From: Corallium rubrum
Taxonomy: Eukaryota; Cnidaria; Anthozoa; Scleralcyonacea; Coralliidae
Length of the DNA: 64,000 nucleotides
Reading direction: 5' to 3'
NCBI GenBank assembly: GCA_964035015.1
Contig: OZ036007.1
Span: forward strand, 14,636,282 to 14,700,281
Below the pieces are notes generated by a model that did no database searches, was not told where the DNA came from, and saw only the letters and a program-made list of their open reading frames with translations. The first letter of the stretch is position 1, and each line of letters begins with the position of its first letter. Shown here piece by piece: positions 13,826 to 25,546 of the stretch. The translations under genes and the position numbers were made by a program.

Positions 13826-13985
13826 TGGGGTTTTCAGTATGCTTCTCTGGTAGCTACTCAGAATATTTGGTTCGTATTCGCTTCCGTCTTGTTTATTGAC
13901 GTTCATAGCTAAGAACTTTTGAAAAATGTCTGACCTCGTTCTTTTTATAGTGTTTTGTGCCTTTTGACTTGTTAAAAAGGCCTGT

Positions 13986-14219
13986 ATTTCTTCTTGACTG
14001 TTTTGTTTCGTTTCGTCTCGTCTCGTCGCGTCTCGTTTCGTTTCGTTTCGTTTCGTTTCGTTTCGTTTCGTTTCGTTTCGTTTCGTTTCGTTTCGTTTCG
14101 TTTCGTTTTGTTTTGTTTTGTTTTGTTTTGTTTTGTTTTGTTTTGTTTTGTTTTGTTTTGTTTTGTTTTGTTTTGTTTTGTTTTGTTTTGTTTTGTTTTG
14201 TTTTGTTTTGTTTTGTTTC
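13986..14219. repeat. (TTTCG)n/(TTTTG)n pentanucleotide microsatellite
   Basis: A run of TTTCG units converts midway to TTTTG units. It is open in several frames and forms the KTKQN run of the DUF3504 frame. Confidence 0.95.
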
Positions 14220-14251
14220 AGGCTGTTCGTAGCGAAAAGTTGCATTTTCAT

Positions 14252-16058
14252 CTGTTTCGTCGTCAGGACAACAAAATTCGCTTGAAGAATGATCTTCCTT
14301 GTCTATTTCTTCGTTTGTAGTCAGTAAATAAAGTGTTACAGTATTTATAATACATTTTCTTTTTTTGTAAAAAAATTAATATGCAATTTTTCGATGTAAA
14401 ATTTTTTGAAATTTCCGCCGGGAAAAACAACATCCGGAACAACAGTCCAGATAAGGATTGGTCCGGATAGGCATTTCTACGGACCGTGCGTTAACCAATC
14501 AGAATTCAGAATATGGGACTAAAAGTATTCGTTCTTTTTGTTTTGCAACTAGGCGCGCTTTCCAATTTACAAGGTCATATCCTACGTCATAGTCTTTATC
14601 TATATACTTTGGAAAACCCGTGGGAAAACACAGTATCACAGTATATGAACCAGCGCCACTTTTCGTGTTCTGTGACGTAGCTACTATCAGAAATTTAAGT
14701 AGTTCACTGTGATTGGTCATCTTTGAAATGAAGTCTACTACACGAAATTTAATTGGTTAATATCGACGGTTTCCGTTTCAAATATTTTGTTGTTTACACG
14801 CCAGCAAATTATAAAGCCAACGGACCTTTGTCTCATCCGCTAGAATGCATTAAGCAAGGATTAAAGTGAGTTCGTTAAGATTTTCACAGGCTTTATAGCC
14901 AGCATATATTGCTGTTTGAAAATGATCAAACGGTTAGAAAAGATGCGGGAACCGAACGAAGTCTTAAATCGAATCAAACATCACAGCTGTGATATACGAT
15001 ACTTTATTATTTTAGTCTGCTCTTTATGCATCTTTACTTTGCTGCCTGTTGGTGTTCGTTTTTGCTTTATTTATACCTTTCTCCAAGGCTTCGAATGTCT
15101 TATTAAACGAACTTTCTCTTTTTTCTCGTCGTGGTTAGTAAATATAGTCAAGATATCATTAGTTGCCACGAGTATTGCTGAATTGTAAAAAATCAGAATA
15201 AATTATAGAACACGCAATTTGGCGCTGATGCACAGACGCTACTTGGCGCCTTCTTTTTCGCCCGCGAGTGTCTGTGACGCAGGCTAAGTGGATCCAGAAT
15301 GGACTTACAATCCCATGCCTCAAATGTATCGACTATCGCGTTCCATTTTATCAACTGACTAGTTTAACTGTGTAAATGTAGAGCCTCCTAGAATTCATCA
15401 TTAAAGTTGCCGTACTCGACCTTAAGGTGGCTTCCTACAGGTTCTACATGATTCTTAACTATATTAATGTTACTATGGCAAAAATAGGAAATCCCTTAAT
15501 ATTTTTTTATATATTTTTTATTAGTCGTGAGCGGGCGGAATCCTAGGCATTCCTGCAATTTGATTGGCTACGTGAGCGGGCAGTTTTTACGATATCTGAC
15601 CGCGGTCCAAAAAGTTATTTTTTTGCATTCTGTCATTTAAAATTGATAGATTTTCATGACTATTTCGCTTGCCACAGAAAAAATATGTTCAACAGAGAGA
15701 TACGGGAATGAAATGAGTTTTATTATCCAAATGGTTTTGACAACTTCATGTGTAAACAGCTGTTGGAAAATTGTAGTCGCAACACTATTCACAGATATAG
15801 TTTTAGTTCTCTTTAGTCGCCATCACAATTCACAAAATTAAGTAGCTCACGTTTGTCGAAGATACTCTGTCACACACTGGTACGGCTATCAACTATATAC
15901 TTATTACATATTTTTATGGATTATATCTAATTATACCCGTATTTCTGGCATACAAGTGACGTCTCCATCCCTAATCCCCGAGCCCGGTGAGGGTGCTAAT
16001 CTCGACACGCGTGGAGTACACGCGAAATTACACGCAAGTGGGAAAGAAATTCTGCGAG
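14252..16058. other. Unassigned sequence
   Basis: Mixed-composition sequence. The frame 14916-15188 has a hydrophobic middle but no recognisable family. Near 15530-15580 the string 'gtgagcgggc' occurs twice. I see no gene I can support. Confidence 0.4.
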
Positions 16059-16059
16059 A

Positions 16060-16060
16060 T

Positions 16061-16121
<61 letters not shown>
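16060..16121. repeat. TA microsatellite
   Basis: Pure TA dinucleotide tract. Confidence 0.95.
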
Positions 16122-16128
<7 letters not shown>

Positions 16129-16584
16129 CAACAAATCCGCAACTTTCGCAGTTCGGAATTCGAATAGTAGGGTTACTGGTAGACCGAAAACGACACTGTG
16201 TCCTGAAACTGGCCGAAGCCTGTAAAGAAATATGCTCTCGTGTATTCTACTTAACTCGAGGGAGAACGATGAAGAAATCAGTTTGAAACAAACGGCTTTT
16301 TAGATCTTGAAGAGAACTGAATGATGCCTGGTCATGGAGAAACCGAAAGAAACCGAACGAGAAAAACAATCTGAATTCTGAAAAGAGTATAGACTGAATT
16401 GGCAGTGTTTGTAGGAGATTCATATTTACCAGTTTAGCTGAGTCTTGAAAAAGAAAATCATGCAATATAAATAATATTCTTGTCTACGGTTGTCTTTGGA
16501 CGCTAGGACGTGGCAGTGTGTCTTTTCTTGGCCACTATTATCTATTTTGAATGAAAATTTGTTATTTGGTTCATCTCGTTGTTA

Positions 16585-17150
16585 GGACTATAGTTTTAGT
16601 CTTAGGACTATAGTCTTAGGACTATAATCATAGTCTTAGGACTATAGTCTTAGGACTATAATCTTAGTATTAGGACTATATATAGTCTTAGGACTATATA
16701 TAATCTTAGTCTTGGGACTATAGTCTTAGGACTATAATCTTAGTCTTAGGACTATAGTCTTAGGACTATAATCTTAGTCATAGGACTATAGTCTTAGGAC
16801 TATAATCTTAGCTTTAGACTTAGTCTTAGTCTTAGGACTATAGTCTTAGGACTATAATCTTAGTCTTAGGACTATATATAGTCTTAGGACTATAGGCCTA
16901 ATCTTAGTCTTAGGACTATAGTCTTGGTCTGAAGACTATAGCCTTTGGACTATAGTCTTATAAATTTAGTCTTGGACTATAGTCTTATAAATTTAGTCTT
17001 AGGACTATAGTCTTATAAATTTAGCCTTAGGACTATAGTCTATAAATTTAGTCTTAGGACTATAGTCTTATAAATTTAGTCTTAGGACTATAGTCTTATA
17101 AATTTAGTCTTAGGACTATAGTCTTAGACTTAGGACCATAGTCTTAATTA
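16585..17150. repeat. 14-bp-class minisatellite (ggactatagtctta)
   Basis: Variants of 'aggactatagtctta' and 'aggactataatctta' repeat for about 560 bp. A later sub-array inserts 'taaattta' between units. Each unit contains the near-palindrome GACTATAGTC. Confidence 0.9.
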
Positions 17151-18959
17151 GTTTAGGGGTATAGTTTCTTTTTTAATATTGACTTTGTATGCTCTTTTGG
17201 TGTGTCAATACTTAATACTACATGCAGTAGCCTACATGACTACAGCTGGATGAACTTTGCCAATGAATTTTCTTTGATGTTATACTGGTTTGTTTCTCTC
17301 TTTCTATTCAAAATTTTTTGGGCTGTTAATTTTATTATTACATAGACTAAATAAAAAACTATAATACAGGTAGACTTAAATACAAAAAAAATCCCAACCA
17401 AAACCAGAAAGTGTGTGTGTGGTGGTGGGGGTGGTTTACAAAAATGTATATATTAAAAGTGGGTGAGGGGTTGTTGCGATCATGTATTTCTAGTAGAATA
17501 GTCATCATACATGTACTTAAAATATTTGACACAGCGTTAATTTTAAAAGAAACGTGGGGAAAATTGTGACAAAGCAAAATTTACGAGAGATATTTATAAA
17601 GAAAACAGTTTAAAACGGTAGGGAAAATATACATAAACTTGTGAACACAGCATTTTGAATCACTAAATGAAACTATACAGAAGTATATATAAAAAATCAT
17701 ATCAAGATTAAGATAGAAAAGCTGAAACCTTTTGACACTAAACTGTCTTTCTTCTGTTATCCAACCGCTATACTCAACAAAACGTTAACCGCTACAAGTC
17801 TTTACCTTTTAGTAAAACATTTTCCACATGCCAACCTCATTGTCTCATGTCCTTGAAACTTGAAATTACAAATGGCTTACTACAAGGATTTTCGTCTTCA
17901 AACTCGAAGACCACACTTTCAATTTTCATGCAGTCAGCCAAATATTGAAAGCGACTTTCCAAGCGAACAGCCAAAAACGAGCAAGCGACAAAGAAGAACG
18001 ACGAAGAATCGTTATCAACTAAACTTTAGAAACACTTGGACTGTACTTTGGCTTCCCTTCGTAACTAGATCTTCAAGTTTTGAATGTTTTTTTATCACAA
18101 AAAAGGTTCCAAGCTTCCTGTCAGACTGCATGTCGGCAATTGTTTACTGTCGAACGATAAACTTTGGACTTTTGAATATCACGTGAACGTCATCTCGATT
18201 ACGCAACTTAATTCAATTATAATTAATTTAATTTATCTAATTATGTAACAAAAAAATAAATACGGCCTTTTTAAGACCTCGGGGAAATATTTTTCTATGC
18301 GCACCTCCCAGCCGGTAAATAACATATATATTTTTTTTTCTGCTCTTTCTTAAGTTTCCTTTGGTGAATTTTTTAAACTTTGCAGCCTTGAGGAAATTGC
18401 TTCAAGAAACATTTGGTGCAAAATAATGTGAGATTAATCAGATAGTTTTGTCAATATCACCAAATTTAATGTTTTCAACATTAAGCAAAATTTGTCCGAT
18501 AGAATATTTTTTAAGAAAAATAGTAGAAAGATATACGTTTCTTCTTAAACGGTGCAAATTCTAAAACAAAATTCACCAAAAAAATCGCAAGATATCTGCG
18601 TTTATTCTTGGGCGTTTTTACGCGTGCTGACGACATAAAATTTCCGGATTATCAGGGAATTTCCCACCGAATTAGCAATCAACTTACGCGCGGTTATAAA
18701 ACCATACGGAACCATCTTAAGGTATCCTGTATCCACTAGAGGAGAATCACTGGGGGACACCGGCTACGGAGGCTGATGTACTTACCAACATTTTCACCCG
18801 TTAGGCTCGACGTCTCAAAAACTTTAGCGTGTATTTCTAAAAGGGTAAAACAAAGCTCCTGTTAAAAAGCTTGATAGATCAACTAGAAATCGTAGCAATA
18901 GACGAACCAGGCGGAAAGCGTAATCTTGTCAGGAATATTAAAGCCCAGCATATAATTTT
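17151..18959. other. Unassigned sequence
   Basis: One 108-codon frame at 17860-18186 is basic in its middle (KTSKRQRRTTKNR), but I recognise no domain in it. The rest is AT-rich and lacks features I can support. Confidence 0.4.
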
Positions 18960-19013
18960 AAAAAGACCTATATTAAAAGAGACATGAGTTATTTCAATTT
19001 TTTTTATTAAAAC

Positions 19014-19048
19014 TAACGTTTTGTTGCTAATCCTGCAGCATCTTCAGA
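19014..19048 (-). ncRNA. Degenerate Penelope hammerhead motif
   Basis: On the minus strand CUGAAGA is followed by a short stem (UGCU...AGCA) and then CAAAAC where GAAAC is expected. The architecture matches the intact motifs at 55068-55299, but the second core box is mutated. Confidence 0.5.
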
Positions 19049-19238
19049 GTGAATAATTATTTACAAGGTTATCTCGACTTATATGCTAATCTATTTACAA
19101 TAACAGGAAATGAGTAACTGAGAGATTGGTAGAAGTGACAGTGAATAAATTACAGTGTGAGGTAACAGGTATGATAGATTGTTTTCAGTTGTGTGTCAAA
19201 ACAAGAAGATAAATATAAAGAAGAAACGTGTATATAAA

Positions 19239-19690
19239 TCAAAATAAGGTTAAAGGAAGAGAACTGATTTTAGCGTTGAGTGAAGGATTTAACTTATTAA
19301 TAAGCAGACTTTCTCTGAGAAGGAGTTCAAAATTGGAAGAAGAAGAGCTTAGAATAGAAAAATCTGTTAAAGAAACAGCTAGGGTGGCCAGTTTTTTTGT
19401 GGTGTGCTAAAACTCCAGTCCAGGAACTCAAAGAAAGAGGCTTTCCCGTGTAAGCAGAAACTCCCATGTGTTCAGAAGCACGCGTGTGTAAATGGCGAGT
19501 GGTTCACCAACATACAATGACTCACAGTCATGACACTTAAATTTATAAACTGCGCGTGATCTTAAAGCAAAAGGAATTTGATCTTTGAAACGGAAAAAAC
19601 TTGAAAGGCGTCTAATAGGTTTAAAAACAACCCGAAGTTGAATTTGTGGAAAAGCAGAAGAAAAGAGCTTAACCATTTGTTGGCGAAAGT
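19239..19690 (-). pseudogene. PLE-B RT thumb end and GIY-YIG endonuclease
   Basis: The minus-strand reading starts mid-protein at the insertion point and runs 'LFSSAFPQIQLRVVFKP', 'RRLSSFFRFKDQIP' and 'VYKFKCHDCESLYVGE', the start of the Penelope-type GIY-YIG domain. A frame change follows near 19540. The end is recognisable in another frame as 'ESLLINKLNPSLNAK..LPLTLF', followed by TGA at 19239. Penelope proteins join a reverse transcriptase to this endonuclease, which nicks the target. At least one frameshift and the 33-kb insertion inactivate it. Confidence 0.75.
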
Positions 19691-19907
19691 AGTATAGGAC
19701 TTGGGGGCACTGGCGCATTTTTTTTTTTTTGCCAAAAACAGCCTCAAAGAGTTGGAATTCGACGGGGAGGGTCGTTTGAAAGGGTAAATTGTTTTTTTTC
19801 TAAATTTTAAAGTATAAGCAGACGGGAAAATGGGTTTTAAAAAGTACAGAAGATTTTTCCCCTCCCGAAATGCTTGACTGTCCCATTAAAACACTTCATA
19901 GGAGGAT
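19691..19907 (+). repeat. Left arm of Polinton-terminus element
   Basis: It starts AGTATAGGACTTGGGGG, identical to the Polinton termini, and continues with about 200 bp resembling the outer Polinton TIR before ending in 'aggaggat'. The reverse complement of this arm lies at 45297-45357 plus 52509-52635. Counting an extra GT/AC at the ends, the flanks give TGGCGAAA and TGGCGAAT, an 8-bp target duplication with one mismatch. Confidence 0.7.
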
Positions 19908-20062
19908 ATATTACCAGGGTTAAGTCACGTTGGCCTGAAAAACAGAGAAAAATCTTCTCGACGTTTCGAACGAAGGCCCTTCGTCAGGAGAAATTAGTAA
20001 ACAACTCACATGTGGTCACGCGTATTTATAGCAGAGCTACAATGGGAATCACGTGAACACAT
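19908..20062 (-). repeat. PLE-A terminal repeat, 3' copy
   Basis: 155 bp, nearly identical to 28335-28489. It contains the hammerhead motif at 19960-19987. It ends at the centre of the palindromic Polinton-terminus element. Confidence 0.8.
19960..19987 (-). ncRNA. Hammerhead motif in PLE-A repeat (3' copy)
   Basis: On the minus strand: CUGACGA, one unpaired A, a 4-bp stem GGGC/GUUC with loop CUUC, then GAAACGUC. This is the short-stem hammerhead layout reported for Penelope-like elements. Confidence 0.6.
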
Positions 20063-20242
20063 GTAAGCCAATAAAAACAAAGTAAACAAATAAATTAATA
20101 TGTAATTTTAGCCTGTGTGCAGGTGCTGACCCAATTTGTGAGTCAGCTACCTGCAAATAGGCAAAGAAACAGGTTATAAATTACTATTTAAATCATCAGA
20201 AAAAGGTTAAGAAAAAGGTGTGGAATATGGTGGTGGAGTGAG

Positions 20243-20458
20243 CTAAATGAAAGAGAATCGCTCATTGAGGCCGTGAGGGTGAATGGTACCAAGTTTGTAA
20301 ATGAGACGCATTTCCTGTTTACGACGAGTATCGTTACAACCTGTAATGGGCTGAATGGCACAGATTTTCATGTTGGAAAAGGAGTGGTTGGCACTGTTGA
20401 AGTGCCTGGCAACAGGTTTGTTTTGCACATTGTATTTGACATCACGAAGGTGTTCAAC
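20243..20458 (-). pseudogene. PLE-A GIY-YIG endonuclease, C-terminal part
   Basis: The minus-strand frame reads 'VEHLRDVKYNVQNKPVARHF', then 'HSFSNMKICAIQPI' and 'RKQEMRLIYKLGTIHPHGLN'. This is the characteristic second half of the Penelope GIY-YIG domain. It ends normally at 20243. Its N-terminal side is cut at 20459 by a foldback element with CAGTGTTGCCAA ends. The first half of the domain is not found on the far side, so sequence has been lost. Confidence 0.75.
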
Positions 20459-22327
20459 CAGTGTTGCCAACCTTGGGATTTTATCCCAAGATCTTGGGAT
20501 TTTTTGAAGGAGTTGGGATTTTTTTGGGATTTTTTTCTCAGGGATTCAACCTTGGGATTTTTCTTGGGATTTTTCCAGAGCAAACAGTTTCGGTTTTAAA
20601 AAGCTGATTTCAATGTTAATCGTATTTTTTAAAAATTTACTAGATCATACTCAGTGATCTTACTCCACTAGCCTTAGCCAGCCCCTGCGTTCTTTACGTA
20701 TGCGTTTGATTTAGACAAGATGAAGTACTCTATTCAAATGAAGTATCACTGATACAGTGGGCTCAGATTGCTATATGTGTGAAACACATGTGAAACCATA
20801 GAGATCATATAAATACTAGAGTGGGCATCCAATCCTAATTTCAGCCAACCACAGGTAACCAATTGAAGGCTGCCATCTTGGATAAATTGGTTGGCAAAAC
20901 AATGATGCCCGGATGAAATCTGTTGGGTCCAGGCCTTTTTTCTGTATCCGAAGCTAATTTTACATTTCTTGTTTATCTCGCCACATTTTTTTATGGAAAA
21001 AGAAGGTGGAAAACTCACGAACTACGTATTGTTAAAATACATCGTGTACGTATGTTGTCACAAATTTCATAAGCTTTTGTTTCATATATAGTTGAAGTTT
21101 CTTCGTTATCTGTAGCGTTTTAAAACGTTCAAAATGTTCACACCTTTGTTCGTCAAATGATGACAAATGGACTTATCACAAGTGCTTAGATTTTTGGCTA
21201 TTGTTTTTAAAATACTTATCGCACAACCTTGAGCAATATATCAAACAGAACATATTGTAAAATTCAATTTCTGGTAGAACTTTTAAGTTCTTATCTGAAC
21301 CAGAAGTGTTCTAAAATTGTGAAAACATTTGTCATTTTGATCTGGCCTGGGTGAAGTTGGTCAATGTGGGAAGCCGTTTGTTTTGTCTTTTGCAGTTTTG
21401 GTGTTTGCTTTTATCTATAACTTTTGGAATACTTTAGGTATGAACTTTAGATATATCTTAAACAAAATCTAATTCAAATGTGAAAGCGTGGAAAAGTGTC
21501 TAGCTTTTTAGTTGAAGCATAAGAAGTTTTAGTTGCGAATTAATTGCCAAAACTGCAAAAGACAAAACAAACGGCTTCCCACATTGACCAACTTCACCCA
21601 GGCCAGATCAAAATGACAAATGTTTTCACCATTTTAGAACACTTCTGGTTCAGATAAGAACTTAAAAGTTCTACCAGAAATTGAATTTTACAATATGTTC
21701 TGTTTGATATATTGCTCAAGGTTGTGCGATAAGTATTTTAAAAACAATAGCCAAAATTCTAAGCACTTGTGATAAGTCCATTTGTCATCATTTGACGAAC
21801 AAAGGTGCGAACATTTTGAACGTTTTAAAACGCTACAGATAACGAAGAAACTTCAACTATATATGAAACAAAAGCTTATAAAATTTGTGACAACATACGT
21901 ACACGATGTATTTTAACAATACGTAGTTCGTGAGTTTTCCACCTTCTTTTTCCATAAATAAATGTGGCAAGATAAACAAGAAATGTAAAATTAGCTTCGG
22001 ATACAGAAAAAAGGCCTGGAACCAAGAAATTTCATCCGGGCATCATTGTTTTGCCAACCAATTTATCCAAGATGGCAGCCTTCAATTGGTTACCCGATTT
22101 ATCCCCCAATGCCCCCTCTAGTTTATATATGATCTCTATGTGTGAAACATGATGCCAATGGCAACGAAAAAAATTTGGAACATGCATATCAAACGGCGAT
22201 AGAGACCTGGGAAATAGTCAGTAAATGAAGCTGTTGAACCTTGGGATTTTTTGGTAAAAAATAGGGAATCTTGGGATATTTTCAGACCTTTACTGGGATT
22301 TTTACGAAACTTGACTTGGCAACACTG
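20459..22327. mobile_element. 1.87-kb foldback element, CAGTGTTGCCAA termini
   Basis: Both termini read CAGTGTTGCCAA (inverted), with subterminal 'cttgggatttt' repeats. The inner arms, about 20750-21480 and 21560-22135, are almost perfect reverse complements, so the element is essentially one giant hairpin with its centre near 21520. The ends resemble hAT-type TIRs. I see no matching 8-bp flanks, so one side may have been rearranged after insertion. Confidence 0.8.
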
Positions 22328-22985
22328 ATCTCATCGCGCCACGTTTTGAAATTCATTTGTGATGGTGGTGGATTCAAGCAATAGAAACTCTTGGTATTAA
22401 AGGACTTCTTGTTTGCGAAGAGATCAGGCAGACTATCTTCACCGAAGTAACATGTTTTTCTTACGGAGAGATGTAACTAAAAGCCATCAAAATCCAGTTG
22501 AACCAAGATAGTGCAAGAAGCTTCTTATAAATACTCTCGGCAAGAGCACTCTAGAGGTAAATACTCATCAGAGATTTAATAGTATTTATCGTTTGTTTTC
22601 TATTGTCCTACCTATTGTAATGTGAAATTTTCTCTGGCTCTCGTCAAATTTCCTGTTTGATTGTCCAATACAAACCATCTTATACTGAAGTTAATAGTGT
22701 AGTTGAAGTCAATGTTTATTACAGTAAGTCATCATCTTTTGTCGTCAACATGGCGGCTGGAATCTCTTCTCATTTCAGGCAATTGTAGTTCCTAACAAAC
22801 TCTCAAATCCTTCTTTCTTCTTTGCCATTCTTTAGTCACCGTTGCTTTCATGATAAGGGTTATCATATGTAAAACCAAAGCATTCAAATATTGAGGTCAA
22901 AGTTATTTGTGATTAGTGTGTTTTCACTAGCAGAATTCATGATCATTCTAAAATAATTGTTGGTGACAGACTATTACAGTATGTT
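22328..22985. other. Unassigned sequence
   Basis: No recognisable coding or repeat structure. Confidence 0.4.
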
Positions 22986-23632
22986 TTGTGTGTGTGTGTG
23001 TGTGTGTTTGTTTGTTTGTTTGTTTGTTTGTTTGTTTGTTTGTTTGTTTGTTTGTTTGTTTGTTTGTTTGTTTGTTTGTTTGTTTGTTTGTTTGTTTGTT
23101 TGTTTGTTTGTTTGTTTGTTTGTTTGTTTGTTTGTTTGTTTGTTTGTTTGTTTGTTTGTTTGTTTGTTTGTTTGTTTGTTTGTTTGTTTGTTTGTTTGTT
23201 TGTTTGTTTGTTTGTTTGTTTGTTTGTTTGTTTGTTTGTTTGTTTGTTTGTTTGTTTGTTTGTTTGTTTGTTTGTTTGTTTGTTTGTTTGTTTGTTTGTT
23301 TGTTTGTTTGTTTGTTTGTTTGTTTGTTTGTTTGTTTGTTTGTTTGTTTGTTTGTTTGTTTGTTTGTTTGTTTGTTTGTTTGTTTGTTTGTTTGTTTGTT
23401 TGTTTGTTTGTTTGTTTGTTTGTTTGTTTGTTTGTTTGTTTGTTTGTTTGTTTGTTTGTTTGTTTGTTTGTTTGTTTGTTTGTTTGTTTGTTTGTTTGTT
23501 TGTTTGTTTGTTTGTTTGTTTGTTTGTTTGTTTGTTTGTTTGTTTGTTTGTTTGTTTGTTTGTTTGTTTGTTTGTTTGTTTGTTTGTTTGTTTGTTTGTT
23601 TGTTTGTTTGTTTGTTTGTTTGTTTGCTTATT
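22986..23632. repeat. (GT)n then (TTTG)n microsatellite
   Basis: A short GT tract followed by about 620 bp of uninterrupted TTTG. It produces stop-free CLFV frames that are not genes. Confidence 0.95.
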
Positions 23633-23974
23633 TATTTATTTTATTTTCTAGTGCATCTATAGGGGAAAGTTACCTTGTTCAGTTGTGTTCAAGCATTCAA
23701 CATGATGTTATTGGTAAGTAAATTTCTTACATATAGAGCTTAATTCATATACTAGTAATTTATTCATTGACTAAATGACATAGTGGTCTATGGTTGATAT
23801 GTCAAAATAATAATAACAGGTCATATATTGGTCTGACTGTATGTGTTTTTGAAAGTTACAATGATGTCGTATACTGAGATTTTTGATACATCAGGATTTT
23901 ATATTATACATTTTCAGGCTTTTTGGTATATATATAATCCGGAGAACACTTACCTACTATATATATATATATGT

Positions 23975-24045
23975 ATAGGTTATCACATGAGGGACGAGGT
24001 GATATCAGTTTTATCGCTCGAGGGATGATATTGTTATTGTCACGA

Positions 24046-24088
<43 letters not shown>

Positions 24089-24122
24089 TAATAAAAGTAG
24101 TGTGCTGCGTAGGCAGTGTTGG

Positions 24123-24180
<58 letters not shown>
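23975..24180. repeat. Hairpin plus two TA tracts
   Basis: A short CGAG-type hairpin at 23980-24050 is followed by TA tracts near 24050-24084 and 24127-24175. Confidence 0.7.
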
Positions 24181-24181
<1 letters not shown>

Positions 24182-24239
24182 TAAAGGTTCTTCTCCGAGC
24201 ACTTGAACAAAGCCATACTGGGTAAACAGAAAAGTTGTT

Positions 24240-24310
24240 TGACCACGGCTGGATTCGAACCCATGACCTTCGGTTTACTAGTCCGCTCTACCAACTGAGC
24301 TATGCGGTCA
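24240..24310 (-). tRNA. tRNA-like sequence, probably a SINE head (AGU-like anticodon)
   Basis: The minus strand folds with a 7-bp acceptor stem (UGACCGC/GUGGUCA with one wobble), a perfect D stem GCUC/GAGC and a GUUCGAAUC T-loop (B box). The anticodon loop reads CUAGUAA. The T stem and anticodon stem have mismatches, so this is more likely a tRNA-derived SINE or pseudogene than a working tRNA. Confidence 0.5.
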
Positions 24311-25429
24311 ACGCCGGAGAAAGTTGAGGAAATGGGATTTAAATACTGAATATATATATATATAATATATATATATATCCTTGATATACTAAGAAACGCA
24401 AATCTATCGCACTTATTATCACCAGTGTGATAAATAAGACTCAAACTGGTATAATACTAATAATATTGGTATAAACTTATTAGTATGCAGATACTGCATA
24501 TTCCTTATACATTAATTACTGAACATCCCTATATTTTAATATTCGTCTTCAAAATTACAAGAATTTTGCTAGGGAAGTAGAATTTTATGTTCAAATTGTT
24601 TGTTCAGTAACTGCAATCTTGTAGTTAGGAAGAATGTACGAGTATGTGACCTTTGGAAGGAACCTTACTCTTTACCCTGGAAAGCTAGTCAGCTAGTATA
24701 GGTCATTACGGAGAGCCCATCTGTGATACAGTATATGATGGAAGGTAGTCCTAAATATTTTTTGTACATAAAGTTTAATATTGAAATACTAGTAACTTAA
24801 ATTACACTCCAGATGATTTTACTCTCTAAAGGGGAGGTAGCAATGGCATTGGGTCAAATGATTAATTTACCCATTCCTGCTTGAGCCAGCCAAAAATGTC
24901 CCCTTTATTGTTTTACTCTGTTTATCAGCAGATGATTCCTCAGACAGTCTATTGTAGGCACCATTGGGTAACTTAATGGCAATGAACATTTAGACATGCA
25001 AACAAAGATCACAAAAAAATCAAAATTTTAGTTTGTGATGTTCTGACTAATAAAAATACTTACAGGCAATTAAAATAACCAGAAGAACATATACTTTTGT
25101 ATAACAATGTATTACTAATTCTGGCAAAACACAAATTTTATAGCATCACCCCCCATCTTGTTTTAATACTGTGCCCAATTACTGTAACTTGGGGGTTAGT
25201 GATACCACAAGCTGGGTACAAATACAGTATTATAAATTTACATAAATTCACTGATAGCTGAGTGTTTTCCATTGAAAGTGTATTGTAAGCATATACTTAA
25301 TGCTTGTAAGCATATACTTAATTCCATTGTAAGCATATACTTAATGTTTTGTCTTTTTAAGGGAACTTTGGTTATATTGTATAAACTTGTAAATAGCATA
25401 ACAGTAATTTCTTAGTTTTTAATGTTTAG
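24311..25429. other. Unassigned AT-rich sequence
   Basis: A short direct repeat of 'gtaagcatatacttaat' occurs three times near 25280-25345. Nothing else is recognisable. Confidence 0.4.
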
Positions 25430-25498
25430 TTCTTTCTATTTAGTGTACTGCGCATTTGATCATAATGTTATGCAAAAGTGCGCAATATAAATGTCTAA

Positions 25499-25546
<48 letters not shown>
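25430..25546 (+). repeat. Retroelement 3' tail with (ATT)n
   Basis: The string 'gtgcgcaatataaatgtcta' directly precedes an ATT trinucleotide run. This combination is common at the 3' ends of LINE/SINE insertions. Confidence 0.5.

Larger units (their letters stand above)
11660..14251 (-). pseudogene. DUF3504 (Crypton-derived) protein, interrupted
   Basis: Reading on the minus strand, 14251-13826 encodes an N-terminal part: a KTKQN run from the TTTTG microsatellite, then 'EEIQAFLTSQ', 'FLAMNVNKQDGSEYEP' and 'LSSYQRSI'. A CACTG element (12200-13825) interrupts the frame. It resumes at 12199 with 'GNILKDKEFNKSRKVL' and continues to 'GERCTNTRIGQEQG', 'RCPGKFF' and 'NIWYMKAPL', the core of the DUF3504 domain. 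This domain derives from Crypton tyrosine recombinases and is expanded in cnidarian genomes. At least one frame change lies near 11990 and the C-terminus is cut off by BEN element copy 2. Confidence 0.65.
18960..19690 (-). mobile_element. Penelope-like element PLE-B, 3' part
   Basis: This holds the GIY-YIG end of the ORF (19239-19690), then 3' UTR with a hammerhead-type motif near 19014-19048. The 5' remainder of the same element lies 33 kb away at 52636-53095. The break at 19690/52636 is the insertion site of the nested block. Confidence 0.75.

Noticed and set aside
14916-15188. Hydrophobic 90-codon frame
   Set aside because: Could be a small membrane protein, but there is no family resemblance or context, so it is not called as a gene.
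24040-24444. 134-codon frame with IYIYIY blocks
   Set aside because: TA microsatellites plus the reverse reading of a tRNA-like sequence. Not a protein.
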